Shown piece by piece: positions 1 through 8,209 of a stretch of DNA of 64,000 nucleotides (position 1 is the stretch's first letter; every line of letters starts with the position of its first letter). Made by a program: the position numbers and the translations under genes. The DNA is from Aureococcus anophagefferens (Eukaryota; Sar; Pelagophyceae; Pelagomonadales; Pelagomonadaceae). The notes beneath the pieces were generated by a model. The model was not told the DNA's origin and did no database searches. It saw only the letters and a program-made list of their open reading frames with translations. The stretch spans positions 1,064,054 through 1,128,053 of the forward strand of contig NW_008705569.1 of NCBI RefSeq assembly GCF_000186865.1. The letters run 5' to 3'.

Positions 1-1
1 C

Positions 2-932
2 TTCTACGAGACCTCGACCGCCGACTTCAGGCGGCCGCACGGCGCGGGGGGCGCGCCGCCGGGGGCGCCGCAGGGCCGCGCCGCGCCGCCGGCGCCCGCA
101 CCGCCGTCGGCGCAATGGACCGGCCTCGACGCCGCGGACCGGTGGTTGAGCGAGGCCACGGGCGAAAGGTCGCCCATCGACGACGATCGGCGCATGCAAA
201 GCCCCGGCCTGCAGAACAACTTTTACGAGAGCTCGACCGCCGACTTCAAGCGGCCGCACGGCGCGAGGGCCCCGCCTTCGGGCTTTCCCGAGCCGGGGGC
301 GCCGCAGGGCCGGGCCGCGCCGGAGGTGTCCGCGTCAACGCCGGCGCCCATGCCGCCGCCGGCGCCCGCGCGGCCGCCGGCGCCCGCGCGGCCGTCAGTG
401 GACGCGGCGTCGCGCGGCGCCGGCGCCGCGGACGCGCGCCTCGAGGCGGCGGCGGCGCGCCTCGAGGCCGCGGATCGCGCCCTGGGCGCCGCCGTCGCCG
501 CGGCGGCGGCGCCCGTACCGCCGTCGGCGCAACAGACGGCGGTCCCGCGGCCCGAGGGCGGCACCTTCGAGGCCGCGAGCGAAAGGTCCGACGACGCGCC
601 GGCCGTCGTCGCCGGCGCGAGCTACGACGTCGCCAACGCGGCCCTCGACGCCGCGGACCGGGCCGCCGCGGCCGTNNNNNNNNNNNNNNNNNNNNNNNNN
701 NNNNNNNNNNNNNNNNNNNNNNNNNNNNNNNNNNNNNNNNNNNNNNNNNNNNNNNNNNNNNNNNNNNNNNNNNNNNNNNNNNNNNNNNNNNNNNNNNNNN
801 NNNNNNGCGTCCGTGGCGGCCGCGGCGGCCGCGGCGTTGCCCGCCGGCTGGTCCGCGGCCGTGGACCCGACCTCGGGCAACACGTACTACTACAACGGCG
901 CGGAGACGCGCTGGGACGCGCCCACGGCCTAA
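2..932 (+). CDS. WW-domain protein, 5' end outside window, interrupted by an assembly gap
   Basis: The frame beginning at base 2 is open from the window edge to the N-gap. After the gap, a second stretch ends at a TAA (930-932) and encodes a WW domain: LPAGW, then the tyrosine block TYYYNG, then RWDAP. WW domains bind proline-rich ligands. Upstream is a Pro/Ala-rich region with two copies of a ~30-residue unit around FYE(T/S)STADF(R/K)RPHGA, which read like short linear motifs on a disordered scaffold. The two halves are not in the same frame across the 131-base gap, so either the gap length is a guess or it hides an intron. No start codon is visible. Function beyond a WW adaptor is not inferable. 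Confidence 0.6.
676..806. other. Assembly gap (131 N)
   Basis: A run of N inside the WW-domain gene. The flanking sequence is Ala-rich (GCG/GCC runs), which probably defeated assembly. The reading frame is not preserved across it. Confidence 0.99.
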
Positions 933-1060
933 GAGCGATGCGGAGCGTCTTCGCCACAGGTGCCGTCTCTCCACCTGCAGGTTCCTCGCGCGCTCGGGGT
1001 CGCACGTCGACGTGGCAATGTTGACGCACGAGTCCTTCAGGTGGATCTCCGCGGCCTTGT

Positions 1061-1066
1061 TATATA
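1061..1066 (+). promoter_or_regulatory. TATA-like element upstream of the membrane-protein gene
   Basis: TATATA stands out in an otherwise GC-rich 295-base spacer between the WW gene stop (932) and the next ATG (1228). It lies about 160 bases upstream of that ATG. Position and composition are the only support; no other signal was recognised in this spacer. Confidence 0.2.
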
Positions 1067-1227
1067 GGTGCAGACCGCGCCCTCGGGCAGGACGCCGACG
1101 ACGGCAGCGCGCGCGCGCCGCCACAGTCCGACGCCAGAATCGACTCGAGCGGAGAGCTGCTGCTTCACAAGGTTGAACGCGCAATCCACGCTGCCGACGG
1201 CGGTGAGCGCCGCGCACGACGCGAAGC

Positions 1228-2574
1228 ATGACGACGTCGAGGACCCTGTCGACGGCTAGACGACCAGTGGTGATCGCGTTGGCCCTCTTACTCCGAACGT
1301 CGGCGCTGCTGCGTCCCGCCCAGCGCTCGACGCCGTTTCGCCACGGCAAAAGGAGGCCAGTGCGCGCGTCGACCTTCGACTCGGAGACGGCGCCGCGGCT
1401 CGAGGCGGCCGCCCCGCCCCTCGCCAACGGCACGGGCACGTTTCTCGAGCTCGAGGTGCCGGACCTCGCGCCCGCGCCACCGGCGGCGCCGCGGCCGCGG
1501 GTCACGGCCGCGTACCTCAAGCGGAAGCTCTGGACGAAGCTGGACTTCGCGCACTCGCACGCCGTGAGCGGCGCGGCCTTCCTCGCCCTGGGCGTCGGCT
1601 GGCTCGGCGCCGTCGCGCGGGGCGAGGCCGCGGGCGCCGTCGAGGCCGGCGCGCGCATCCACGGGGGCCCCGCGTCGCTCGCGATCCTCGCCGTCGGCGT
1701 CTGGAACAGCGTCTCCGCGCTGCCCATGGCCTCGGACGAGCGCGTCTACGTGACGCGGGACCTGGACCGCTACCACGCGCTCGCGTTCCGCTGGGGCGGG
1801 TCCGCGCAGCTCGTCGCCTGCGCGTGGCTCTCAGGGCAGGAAAGGGTGATTCAACGTCGCTTCAACGTGAGTGTTCCGCGCGCGCGCGTTCCGGGAAAAA
1901 AGCATCCACGCGTCGAGAGCGCTCCGAGAGATGATCGCTCGTCCAAAAATTAGCCGAAACGAGCGGAAAACGACCGAGATGGGAGCCTTTGAAGTTGGGA
2001 ATTTCGCACTCTTTTCCTGCCCAGGTGGCTCTGCTGGTGGTTCTCGGGCCTCTACCCGGCCTTCGTGCCCGGCGTCGTCGACGGGGCGCTGTGCCTCGCG
2101 GCCATGGCGTCCATCGCCTGGGTCATCTACTTCTCCGAGGAGAGCATCGCCGTCGTCGACCGGAAGGTCGCTGAGGGCGGCTTCGTCCACGGGAAGCGCG
2201 CGTCCGAGCTCACGGCGGGCGAGCACGCGCAGCTGAGCGCGCTGGCGCGCCTCGGCTCCTACCCGAACCTCTTCCAGCTCCCCGTGCTCGCCAACGTGCT
2301 TTTAGGCGGGCGGCCGTGGCTCGACCGCGTGCTCGACGAGTTCCCGCACCAGTCGGCGCTGCTGCACCACTACCTCTTCGCCTGCGCCCTGTCCTACGCC
2401 ATCACCTTCTTCGCGACGACGCTCCGGGACCGCAACGTCATCGGCATCACGGCGGACCTGGCCATGCTCGCGACGGGCACGGCGCTGCCGTTCCTGACCA
2501 TGTTCGTCGACGTCGCCGCGTTCCCCGCGGCGACGACGCTGAACCCGCTGGACTACAACGTCGGCTTCCTGTAA
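1228..2574 (+). CDS. Predicted multipass membrane protein with N-terminal signal
   Basis: Exons 1228-1823 and 2025-2574 give 381 residues. The N-terminus has a basic stretch, then a short hydrophobic run (VVIALALLL), then an Arg/Ser-rich segment, compatible with a secretory or bipartite plastid-targeting signal. After a Pro/Ala-rich linker come several hydrophobic segments: around AFLALGVGWLGAV, ASLAILAVGVWNSV, a long one spanning the splice junction (LVACAWLCWWFSGLY), one near the ALCLAAMASIAWVIYF block, and two near the C-terminus. The junction is phase 2 and restores ACAWLCWWF. I recognise no family. A plastid or endomembrane location is inference only. Confidence 0.75.
1824..2024 (+). mobile_element. 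Introner family B, intron of the membrane-protein gene
   Basis: The 193-bp element (1832-2024) is flanked by perfect 8-bp copies of GTGGCTCT (1824-1831 and 2025-2032). Terminal inverted repeats read CAGGGCAGGAAA at the left and TTTCCTGCCCAG at the right. The left target copy supplies the GT donor and the element end supplies the AG acceptor, giving a 201-bp intron whose removal restores the ancestral sequence. This copy lies in the opposite orientation to the other six family B copies. An internal GTGAGT exists but is not needed. Confidence 0.92.
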
Positions 2575-2640
2575 GACCGATGAAAATAGGTGCTAGAGGA
2601 GGGCTGCGGCGGGGGGGGAGCGCGCGGCGGCGCGGGCCGC

Positions 2641-3570
2641 TCACTCGAGGGGCTCCGCGAGCCAGAGCGGCTGGCGGAACGCGTGCTTGTAGACGGCGCC
2701 GTTGGCGACGTGCAGCGCCCGGGGCAGCGTCGCCGTCGTGTGCGCCTCGCTGAGGACGGCGATGCCGTGGCTCGCGACGGCGTCGGCGGCGGCGGCCGCC
2801 GCCTTCGCGTCGACGGCGCCGCCGTCGAAGGCGTCGGCGCCGCTGATGGGCCCCGTCGTCGAGTCGTAGGCGACGACCTTGGCGCCCGGCGCGAGGAGCG
2901 CCGCGCAGGCCCGGAGGAGCTTGGCGTCGCGGACGTCGACGGCGTGCGCCGCGGCGAGGGCCCCGCGGCGCGCGGCCGCGCCCTCGGCGTCGAGGAGCGC
3001 GTTCACCGCCGGCGCGTCGATGTTCGCCGCGTCGACGAGGAGCAGCGACGGCGCGCCGAGGTCCGCGACGACGCCGCGGAACGTCGGCGTCCGCGCGAAC
3101 GCCGCGGGCGCCGCGCAGACGGCGCCGAGGTTCTTCAGCACCTCGACCGCGTCCTCGGCGTCGGCGACGTCGGCGCCCACGAGGCTCACGAGGGACACGC
3201 CCCGCGCGGCGCAGAGCTGGGCCGCGACCTGGCCCACGGCGCCCTCGCCGCCGAGGTGGAGCACGACGTCCCCGGCGACCGCGCCGTCGAGGAGCGCCGC
3301 GGCGGCCGCGGCGGCGCCGAGGTGCGCGGCCTGCGCCGGCGGGATTGTGGGCGGCACCTTGACCAGGGCCTTGGCGTCGATTTTGACCGTCGCCGCGTCG
3401 CCCCAGGCGCACCGCAGCGTCGGCGCGAAGACGAGGTCGCCCTTGGCGAGGTCGCCCTCGGCCTGCTCGACGACGCCCGCGGCGCCGGCCATCTCCGGGC
3501 CCTTGATGGGCGCCGACACGAGGCGCAGGGTCGCGAGGGACCGTCGGGAGGCCGCGCGGGCAGCCAACAT
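2641..3570 (-). CDS. Mitochondrial trans-2-enoyl-CoA reductase-like MDR protein
   Basis: This single-exon gene encodes 309 residues. The N-terminus (MLAARAASRRSLATLRL) is Arg-rich, amphipathic and free of acidic residues, as in mitochondrial presequences. The body resembles zinc-free medium-chain reductases of the MECR/ETR1 type: a GroES-like part with the run VKVPPTIPPAQAAHLGA, then a nucleotide-binding glycine motif HLGGEGAVGQVAAQLCAARG. MECR/ETR1 reduces enoyl thioesters with NADPH in mitochondrial fatty-acid synthesis, which feeds lipoate production. The N-terminal catalytic portion looks short, so a divergent or inactive member is possible. It is divergent from the histone-fold gene at 3654, leaving only ~80 bases for both promoters. 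Confidence 0.65.
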   Translation of the reverse strand: MLAARAASRRSLATLRLVSAPIKGPEMAGAAGVVEQAEGDLAKGDLVFAPTLRCAWGDAATVKIDAKALVKVPPTIPPAQAAHLGAAAAAAALLDGAVAGDVVLHLGGEGAVGQVAAQLCAARGVSLVSLVGADVADAEDAVEVLKNLGAVCAAPAAFARTPTFRGVVADLGAPSLLLVDAANIDAPAVNALLDAEGAAARRGALAAAHAVDVRDAKLLRACAALLAPGAKVVAYDSTTGPISGADAFDGGAVDAKAAAAAADAVASHGIAVLSEAHTTATLPRALHVANGAVYKHAFRQPLWLAEPLE

Positions 3571-3653
3571 GGCGTCGACGACGGCCCAATTCGAGCCAAG
3601 GAGTTGCTCAAGTGCGAGGCTCGCCCTTCTCGAGAGCTCGTTGCCACAAGAGC

Positions 3654-4286
3654 ATGGAGGGCATGCAGACGGCGACGCCGCAGTACGTCGCGCCGCAGCC
3701 CGCGGCGGCCTACGCGGCGCCCCAACTCGTCGCGCCCGCCGCCGTGCCGCCGCCGGCGGCGAGCCCCATGCAGGTCGACACGCCGCCGCCGCCGCTGGCG
3801 CCGTCGAGCCCGCGGACGAGCGACGCCGGCGACGGCGAGAAGCCCAAGGGCGGCGGCGTCGAGAGCCTGCTCATCCCCAAGGCCGCCGTGAAGCGCATCA
3901 TGAAGCTGGACCCCGAGGTGAACCAGGTCGCCAACGACGCCGTCATCCTCGTCGCCAAGGCCACGGAGATGTTCCTCGAGAAGTTCTCCGCCGAGGCGCG
4001 AGCGCAGGCGACGCTCCGGAGCCGGACGACGGTCAAGTACGAGGACATCGCGGACACGGTCTCCGGCGACAAGAACTACGAGTTCCTCGCGACCGTCATC
4101 CCCAACGGCCCCGTGGGCCGCGGCATGCCGCTCGAGCCCGCGACGGCGAACGGCACCGCCGCGCCGGCCGCGCCGAACCTCGCGGCGCGCCTGCCGCCGC
4201 CGGCGGTCATGCCCCTGCCCGTCGCGCCCCTGCCCCTGCCCGTCGCGCCCCCGCCCGCGCAGCTCCACGCGACGCCCGCCCCCTAG
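3654..4286 (+). CDS. Histone-fold protein of the POLE4/CHRAC-15/NF-YC group
   Basis: The gene encodes 210 residues starting at ATG 3654; an in-frame GTG at 3612 is not a likely eukaryotic start. A Pro/Ala/Gln-rich N-terminus precedes a histone-fold domain at about residues 65-145. It contains LIPKAAVKRIMKLDPEVNQV, a long central helix with VAKATEMFLEKFS and the loop-strand TVKYEDIADTV. This pattern fits the DNA polymerase epsilon small subunit, CHRAC accessory subunit or NF-YC branch, which pair with an NF-YB-like partner. The tail is a Pro/Ala/Leu repeat of APLPLPVAP type. Which member it is cannot be decided here; the ISW2/Pol epsilon type (Dpb3/POLE4) fits best because of the DPEVNQV motif. 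Confidence 0.75.
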   Translation: MEGMQTATPQYVAPQPAAAYAAPQLVAPAAVPPPAASPMQVDTPPPPLAPSSPRTSDAGDGEKPKGGGVESLLIPKAAVKRIMKLDPEVNQVANDAVILVAKATEMFLEKFSAEARAQATLRSRTTVKYEDIADTVSGDKNYEFLATVIPNGPVGRGMPLEPATANGTAAPAAPNLAARLPPPAVMPLPVAPLPLPVAPPPAQLHATPAP

Positions 4287-4318
4287 CGTTGAAGGGAAAC
4301 GTCGCGGGTAAGTGAAGG

Positions 4319-4326
4319 CATATATC
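4319..4326 (+). promoter_or_regulatory. TATA-like element upstream of the K+ channel gene
   Basis: CATATATC in the 135-base spacer between the histone-fold stop (4286) and the channel ATG (4422), about 100 bases upstream of the ATG. Support is position and contrast with GC-rich surroundings only. Confidence 0.2.
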
Positions 4327-4421
4327 CGGGGCGGGCAGCGCCCACTTCTGCCGCTGGTTTCTCTCGCAGAGCGCGGCGGGTCGCCGGGGCACGGCACGCG
4401 GGCGGCGCGGGCGCGTCGTCC

Positions 4422-7394
4422 ATGGCGCGCGTCGTGGACGTCAAGTCCTTCGACTCGTCCATCGGCGGGTCCTTCGACGACCTCGCGGCCATGCGGCCGA
4501 CGCGCCCGTCGCCGCGGGCCGACGGCCACGGGGCGCCGCAGCTCGCGCCGCTCCCGCGGTCGCGGAGCGGGCGGGGCGAGGCCCTGCTGCTCGACAGCCT
4601 GTTGAGCGGCCTCGAGGCGGCCGTGGGCGCGCTCGAGGCCTACGGGCACGACGGCTCCGGCGACGCGAGCCGCGCGCGGCGCCTCCGGAGCTGTGCGAGC
4701 CGCGCGGAGGCGCTCGCGTCCCCGGCGTCGCCGCGGGCCTACGTCGACGGCCCGTCCATCGGCGCGGAGCGGGCCGAGCCCGCCTTCCCCGCCCCGGGCA
4801 GCCCGGGCGCCCGCGGCGCCGCGCTGCCGCCCGTCGACGGCCGGAAGCGCGCGTCCTACGCCGTGCCCTCCGCGCTGCCCCCGAGCGACCCGCCGCCGGC
4901 GGGCGACGCGCCGGCGCTGCGGTCGCCGACGCGCGAGGAGCGGAAGAAGCTCCACCGCAACGAGCTCGTCGAGCGCTTCCTGTCGCTCGACGAAAACGGC
5001 GACGGCGAGGTCACGGCCGACGAGTTCGCGCACGCGCTGTCGCGGGCCGCGTGGAACTCAAATCTTCAACCCGACTTCAATCTGCGCGTCATCGAACGGT
5101 TCGGACCATCCCCTTCGGCTGCGCTTCGAGAAGTCGACGAGAGCCATCGATTCGTCCAAACGTCAGCCGAATCGACGTCGATTCGACCGAGCTCGAGAGT
5201 TGTGAAGTTTGGTGGGGACGTCCCAAACCAGTGGTTGATTTCCGCACAGGTCCCAGGACGGGCTGACCTTCAAGGAGGCCAAGGCCCTCTTCGCGTCCGT
5301 GGACGAGAACGGCGACGGCACCATGGACCAGATGGAGTTCATTTCGCTGGTGGAGAGCCGCCACCCGCTGTTGAGCAAGGTCGCGTGGGCCGCGGATCTC
5401 CAAAAGTACTTCGCGGACGACGCGTGGGACGACGACGGCGTCGCCTGGGTCGACCCGAACCGGCGGCCCTGGCTCATGCTCTCGCCCAACGACAACTTCC
5501 GCATGTGCTGGGACATCGCGACGGCCGTGCTCCTCGTCTACGTCGCCATCGTCGAGCCCAGGGCAGCACAAGAGAGCGAAATTCCCGACTTCAAAGGCTC
5601 CGATCTCGGCCGTTTTCCACTCGTTTCGGCTGATTTTTGGACGAGCGATCGTCTCTCGGAACGGTCTCGAAGCGCGAATGCTTTTCCCGGAACGCGCGCG
5701 CGCGTAAGACTCACGTTGAATTGACGTTGAATCACCCTTGTGCCACCCAGGTCGAGCCGCTGCGCCTCGGCTTCGACCTCGACCCGCCGCGCGCGTCGTT
5801 CATCTGGTTCATGGACTACATCTGCGACGGCTTCTTCGTCGCCGACTTCGGGCTCAACTTCCGCACGGGCTACCTGCGGCGGGACACGGGCGCGCTGGAC
5901 ATGGACCCGAAGCGGTCCGCGCTCTACTACTGCCGCACGTGGGCGTTCCTCGACTTCATCTCGTCCGTGCCGCCGATCCTGGAGATTTTGGTGGGCAACG
6001 GCATGACGGCGCTGCGGTCCGCGAAGATCCTGAAGCTCGGCCGCGTCATGAAGCTCGGCAAGATGTTCCGTTTGGCCAAGTTCATGCGGTTCTCGCAGGA
6101 CACGGCGTTCGGCGAATTCGTCGAGGACTTCTTCGCGTCGTCCAAGTCCAAGGCGCTCCGGCGCATCTTCCAGGTGCTTTTATCTTTCGCCATCCTGGCC
6201 CACTACCTCGGCTGCATGTTCGCCGTCGCGGGGCACACGCACCTCCGCTACTACGACCCCGCGGGCGACCCCGCGGGCGGCGGCGCGTCGCGCGCGGCGA
6301 ACGGGTGGACGACGCAGAAGAAGTACCTCGCGTCCGTCTACTGGGCCGTGACGACGATGACGACCGTGGGCTACGGCGACATCGTGCCCGTGACCCACGC
6401 CGAGCGCGTCTACACCATGGTCGCCATGGTCGTCGGCGGCGCGTGCGACGCCGCGCGGAACTCGACCGCCGGTTCGGGACGTCCCGACCACACTTTGACA
6501 TGCTCGAGCTCAAATCGACGTCGATTCGGCTGATGTTTGGACGAATCGATGGCTCTCGTCGAGTGCTCGACGCGCGGCCGAAGCGTCCGGCGTCATCCGT
6601 CCGACGACGCGCCCATTGACGTCGGGTCGCAGATGTGATGTCCGCGCAGGTTCTACGGCTACGTCGTCGCGCAGGCGACGTGCATCGTCAACGCGTACGA
6701 CGCGCGCAAGGGGCCCTACTACGCGAAGATGGACCGCATCCACTCCTGGCTCAACTACCACCAGGCGCCGCTGAGCATCCGGAGGCACGTGCGCCGCTAC
6801 TACCGCACCTACTTCTCGCACAAGACGGCCTTCGACGAGGCGGCGATCTTGGACGACCTCGACCCGGAGTCGCAGCGCATGATCGCGGACCACGTCCTGC
6901 CGTCGTGCATCCGGCACAACGAGCTCTTCGAGGTGCTGCCCAAGGGCGCGCTCTGCAAGCTCGTGCCCGTGATCCGTCTGCTGAGCTTCCAGGCGGGGGA
7001 CCTCGTCGTCTCCGAGGGCGACAAGTCGTCGTCCATGTTCATCATCTACACGGGCAAGGTCCGCGTGCGCCGCAACCTCGACGGCTCCGACGACGTCGAG
7101 GAGGACACGCTCCAGCCCGGCGGCTCCTTCGGCGAGAAGGCCGTCCTCGGCGTCAACTCGCGGTCCTACGTCACGGCGCGCGCGATCGCGCCGACGAACA
7201 TCTACATCATCACCCAGGACAACTTCATGCAGGCCTTCGTGACGCTGCCCGAGGCGCTCCTCGCCATGCGCACGGCCGTCGACGGCCTCGACGCGCCGAA
7301 GCCGTCGACGTTCTCCCACCTCTCGCCAAACCGCCCGGGCTCCGCGCTCGTCTCGCCCGCGGTCAACGCCGCCGCGAGGAAGGCGCTGGCATAA
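4422..7394 (+). CDS. EF-hand voltage-gated K+ channel with C-terminal cyclic-nucleotide-binding domain
   Basis: Exons 4422-5038, 5250-5550, 5751-6442 and 6650-7394 join in frame to 784 residues. A disordered N-terminus leads to two EF-hands, DENGDGEVTADEF (~190) and DENGDGTMDQMEF (~224). A six-helix channel core follows, with an S4-like segment spaced by basic residues (AKILKLGRVMKLGKMFRLAK) and the K+ selectivity filter TTVGYGD (~510-516). After S6 come a C-linker and a cyclic-nucleotide fold (GDLVVSEGD, then SFGEKAVLG with a downstream NSRSYVTARA). The fold is EAG/KAT-like. EF-hands fused to the N-terminus suggest direct Ca2+ gating. Three of three introns are introners. The exact donor of intron 1 affects four residues between the EF-hands. 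Confidence 0.88.
5039..5249 (+). mobile_element. Introner family A, channel intron 1
   Basis: The element spans 5047-5249, starting CCGCGTGGAACTC and ending CCGCACAG. The flanking 8-mers GTCGCGGG (5039-5046) and GTCCCAGG (5250-5257) match at 6 of 8, as in an aged target duplication. With the target-derived donor at 5039 the protein reads FAHALSQDGLTF. An alternative GT at 5051 is also in frame and adds four residues. Confidence 0.82.
5551..5750 (+). mobile_element. Introner family B, channel intron 2
   Basis: Perfect 8-bp target duplication GTCGAGCC (5551-5558 and 5751-5758). The 192-bp element (5559-5750) starts CAGGGCAGCACAAGAG and ends CTTGTGCCACCCAG. Splicing is phase 0 and restores AIVEPLRLG at the end of S1. 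The orientation is opposite to the copy at 1824. Confidence 0.93.
6443..6649 (+). mobile_element. Introner family A (reverse orientation), channel intron 3
   Basis: The element spans 6451-6649, starting CCGCGCGGAACTCG and ending TCCGCGCAG. Flanking 8-mers GTGCGACG and GTTCTACG match at 6 of 8. Splicing (phase 2) joins VVGGA to FYGYVVAQ, inside the S6 region directly after the filter. It is reversed relative to introns in the rhomboid gene yet still supplies a usable AG. Confidence 0.87.
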
Positions 7395-7456
7395 CGCGGG
7401 CTCTTCCGCGCGGGGCTCGGGCGCCCGGCGAGCGGTCGCGCGCCGTTTACGCGGGG

Positions 7457-7963
7457 CTAGGACTCCCGGCCGAGGCTCGCGGCGGCCGTGTCGTCCGCGT
7501 CGGCCCAGCAGCCCGGCGCGCCGTGCTTCCACCGCTCGTCGAGGGCCGAGAGCGCGCAGTCGAAGGTTTTCTTCCCGAGCTTCGCGTTCACGAGGTTGTG
7601 CTGCTCGCACGTCCAGATGGAAAAGAGCGCGCGCGACGCGAGGTCCGGCGGCGACGCCTCCACGGCCTCCCGGAAGTCCGCCGCGCAGTGCTCGCAGGGG
7701 TAGAGCGCCGCGAGGCCCGCGACGAGGCCCGCGGCGGCCGCCCGGTCGCGCTCCGTCGGCGACTCGGGGTAGTAGGCCGCCGTCGTGTGCAGCAGGTCCC
7801 ACGTCGACCGGCCGAGCTCCGCGCGGTCCACGGGGCAGGCGGGCGCCGGCGCCGGCGCGGCCGCCGCCGTCGACTTCGCCCGCGCGAGGCTCTTGGAGAA
7901 CATGGACATCTTGTCGCCGCAGACCGGGTTGGCGCAGTCGTCGGCGTTGAAGCCCGGCGCCAT
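7457..7963 (-). CDS. Erv1/ALR-type FAD-linked sulfhydryl oxidase
   Basis: The protein has 168 residues starting at ATG 7963. The Erv1 fold is visible in order: WDLLHTTAAYYPESP (FAD-binding helix 1), the active-site CXXC in YPCEHCAADF, then HNLVNAKLGKKTFDC, the canonical HNxVNxxLGK block with its following Cys. Two further cysteine pairs lie near the N-terminus (DDCANPVCGD) and C-terminus (PGCW). Erv1/ALR reoxidises Mia40 in the mitochondrial intermembrane space, driving oxidative import. The N-terminal Cys-rich stretch fits a shuttle disulphide. It is convergent with the channel gene (62 bases between stops) and divergent from the rhomboid gene (246-base spacer). Confidence 0.88.
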   Translation of the reverse strand: MAPGFNADDCANPVCGDKMSMFSKSLARAKSTAAAAPAPAPACPVDRAELGRSTWDLLHTTAAYYPESPTERDRAAAAGLVAGLAALYPCEHCAADFREAVEASPPDLASRALFSIWTCEQHNLVNAKLGKKTFDCALSALDERWKHGAPGCWADADDTAAASLGRES

Positions 7964-8209
7964 CGAGTCGTGCGAGGTGCGCTTCAACGTTGCGCGCGCT
8001 GCGACAGCGTCGGAAGCGCGCGACGCGGCGTTCTATCGTCCGCGTCGACAGTGGCGGCGGCCGCCGAGGGAGAGCGCCTCGAATCGGCCCTCGACCTGTA
8101 CTACAGGCTGTAGACCGATGCCGGAGAGCGCCCCTGCGGCAATTCTTCAGCGAGCCTCAAGATGACCTAAAGCTCGACCTCACGTTCGACTCCGCGAGGC
8201 GAGAACGCA

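Noticed and set aside
246..1727. A minus-strand open frame under the WW gene and membrane-protein gene
   Set aside because: It crosses the N-gap and is Arg-rich. Only a short stretch around 960-1070 looks protein-like, and nothing supports a gene boundary.
1878..1883. Internal GTGAGT in the introner at 1824-2024 as the true 5' splice site
   Set aside because: It is a good consensus, but using it would leave element sequence in the protein. The target-copy donor exactly restores the pre-insertion reading frame, and the same rule works at all other copies.
3612..3653. Upstream GTG start for the histone-fold gene
   Set aside because: A non-AUG start is unlikely in a nuclear gene when an ATG lies 42 bases downstream with a normal N-terminus.
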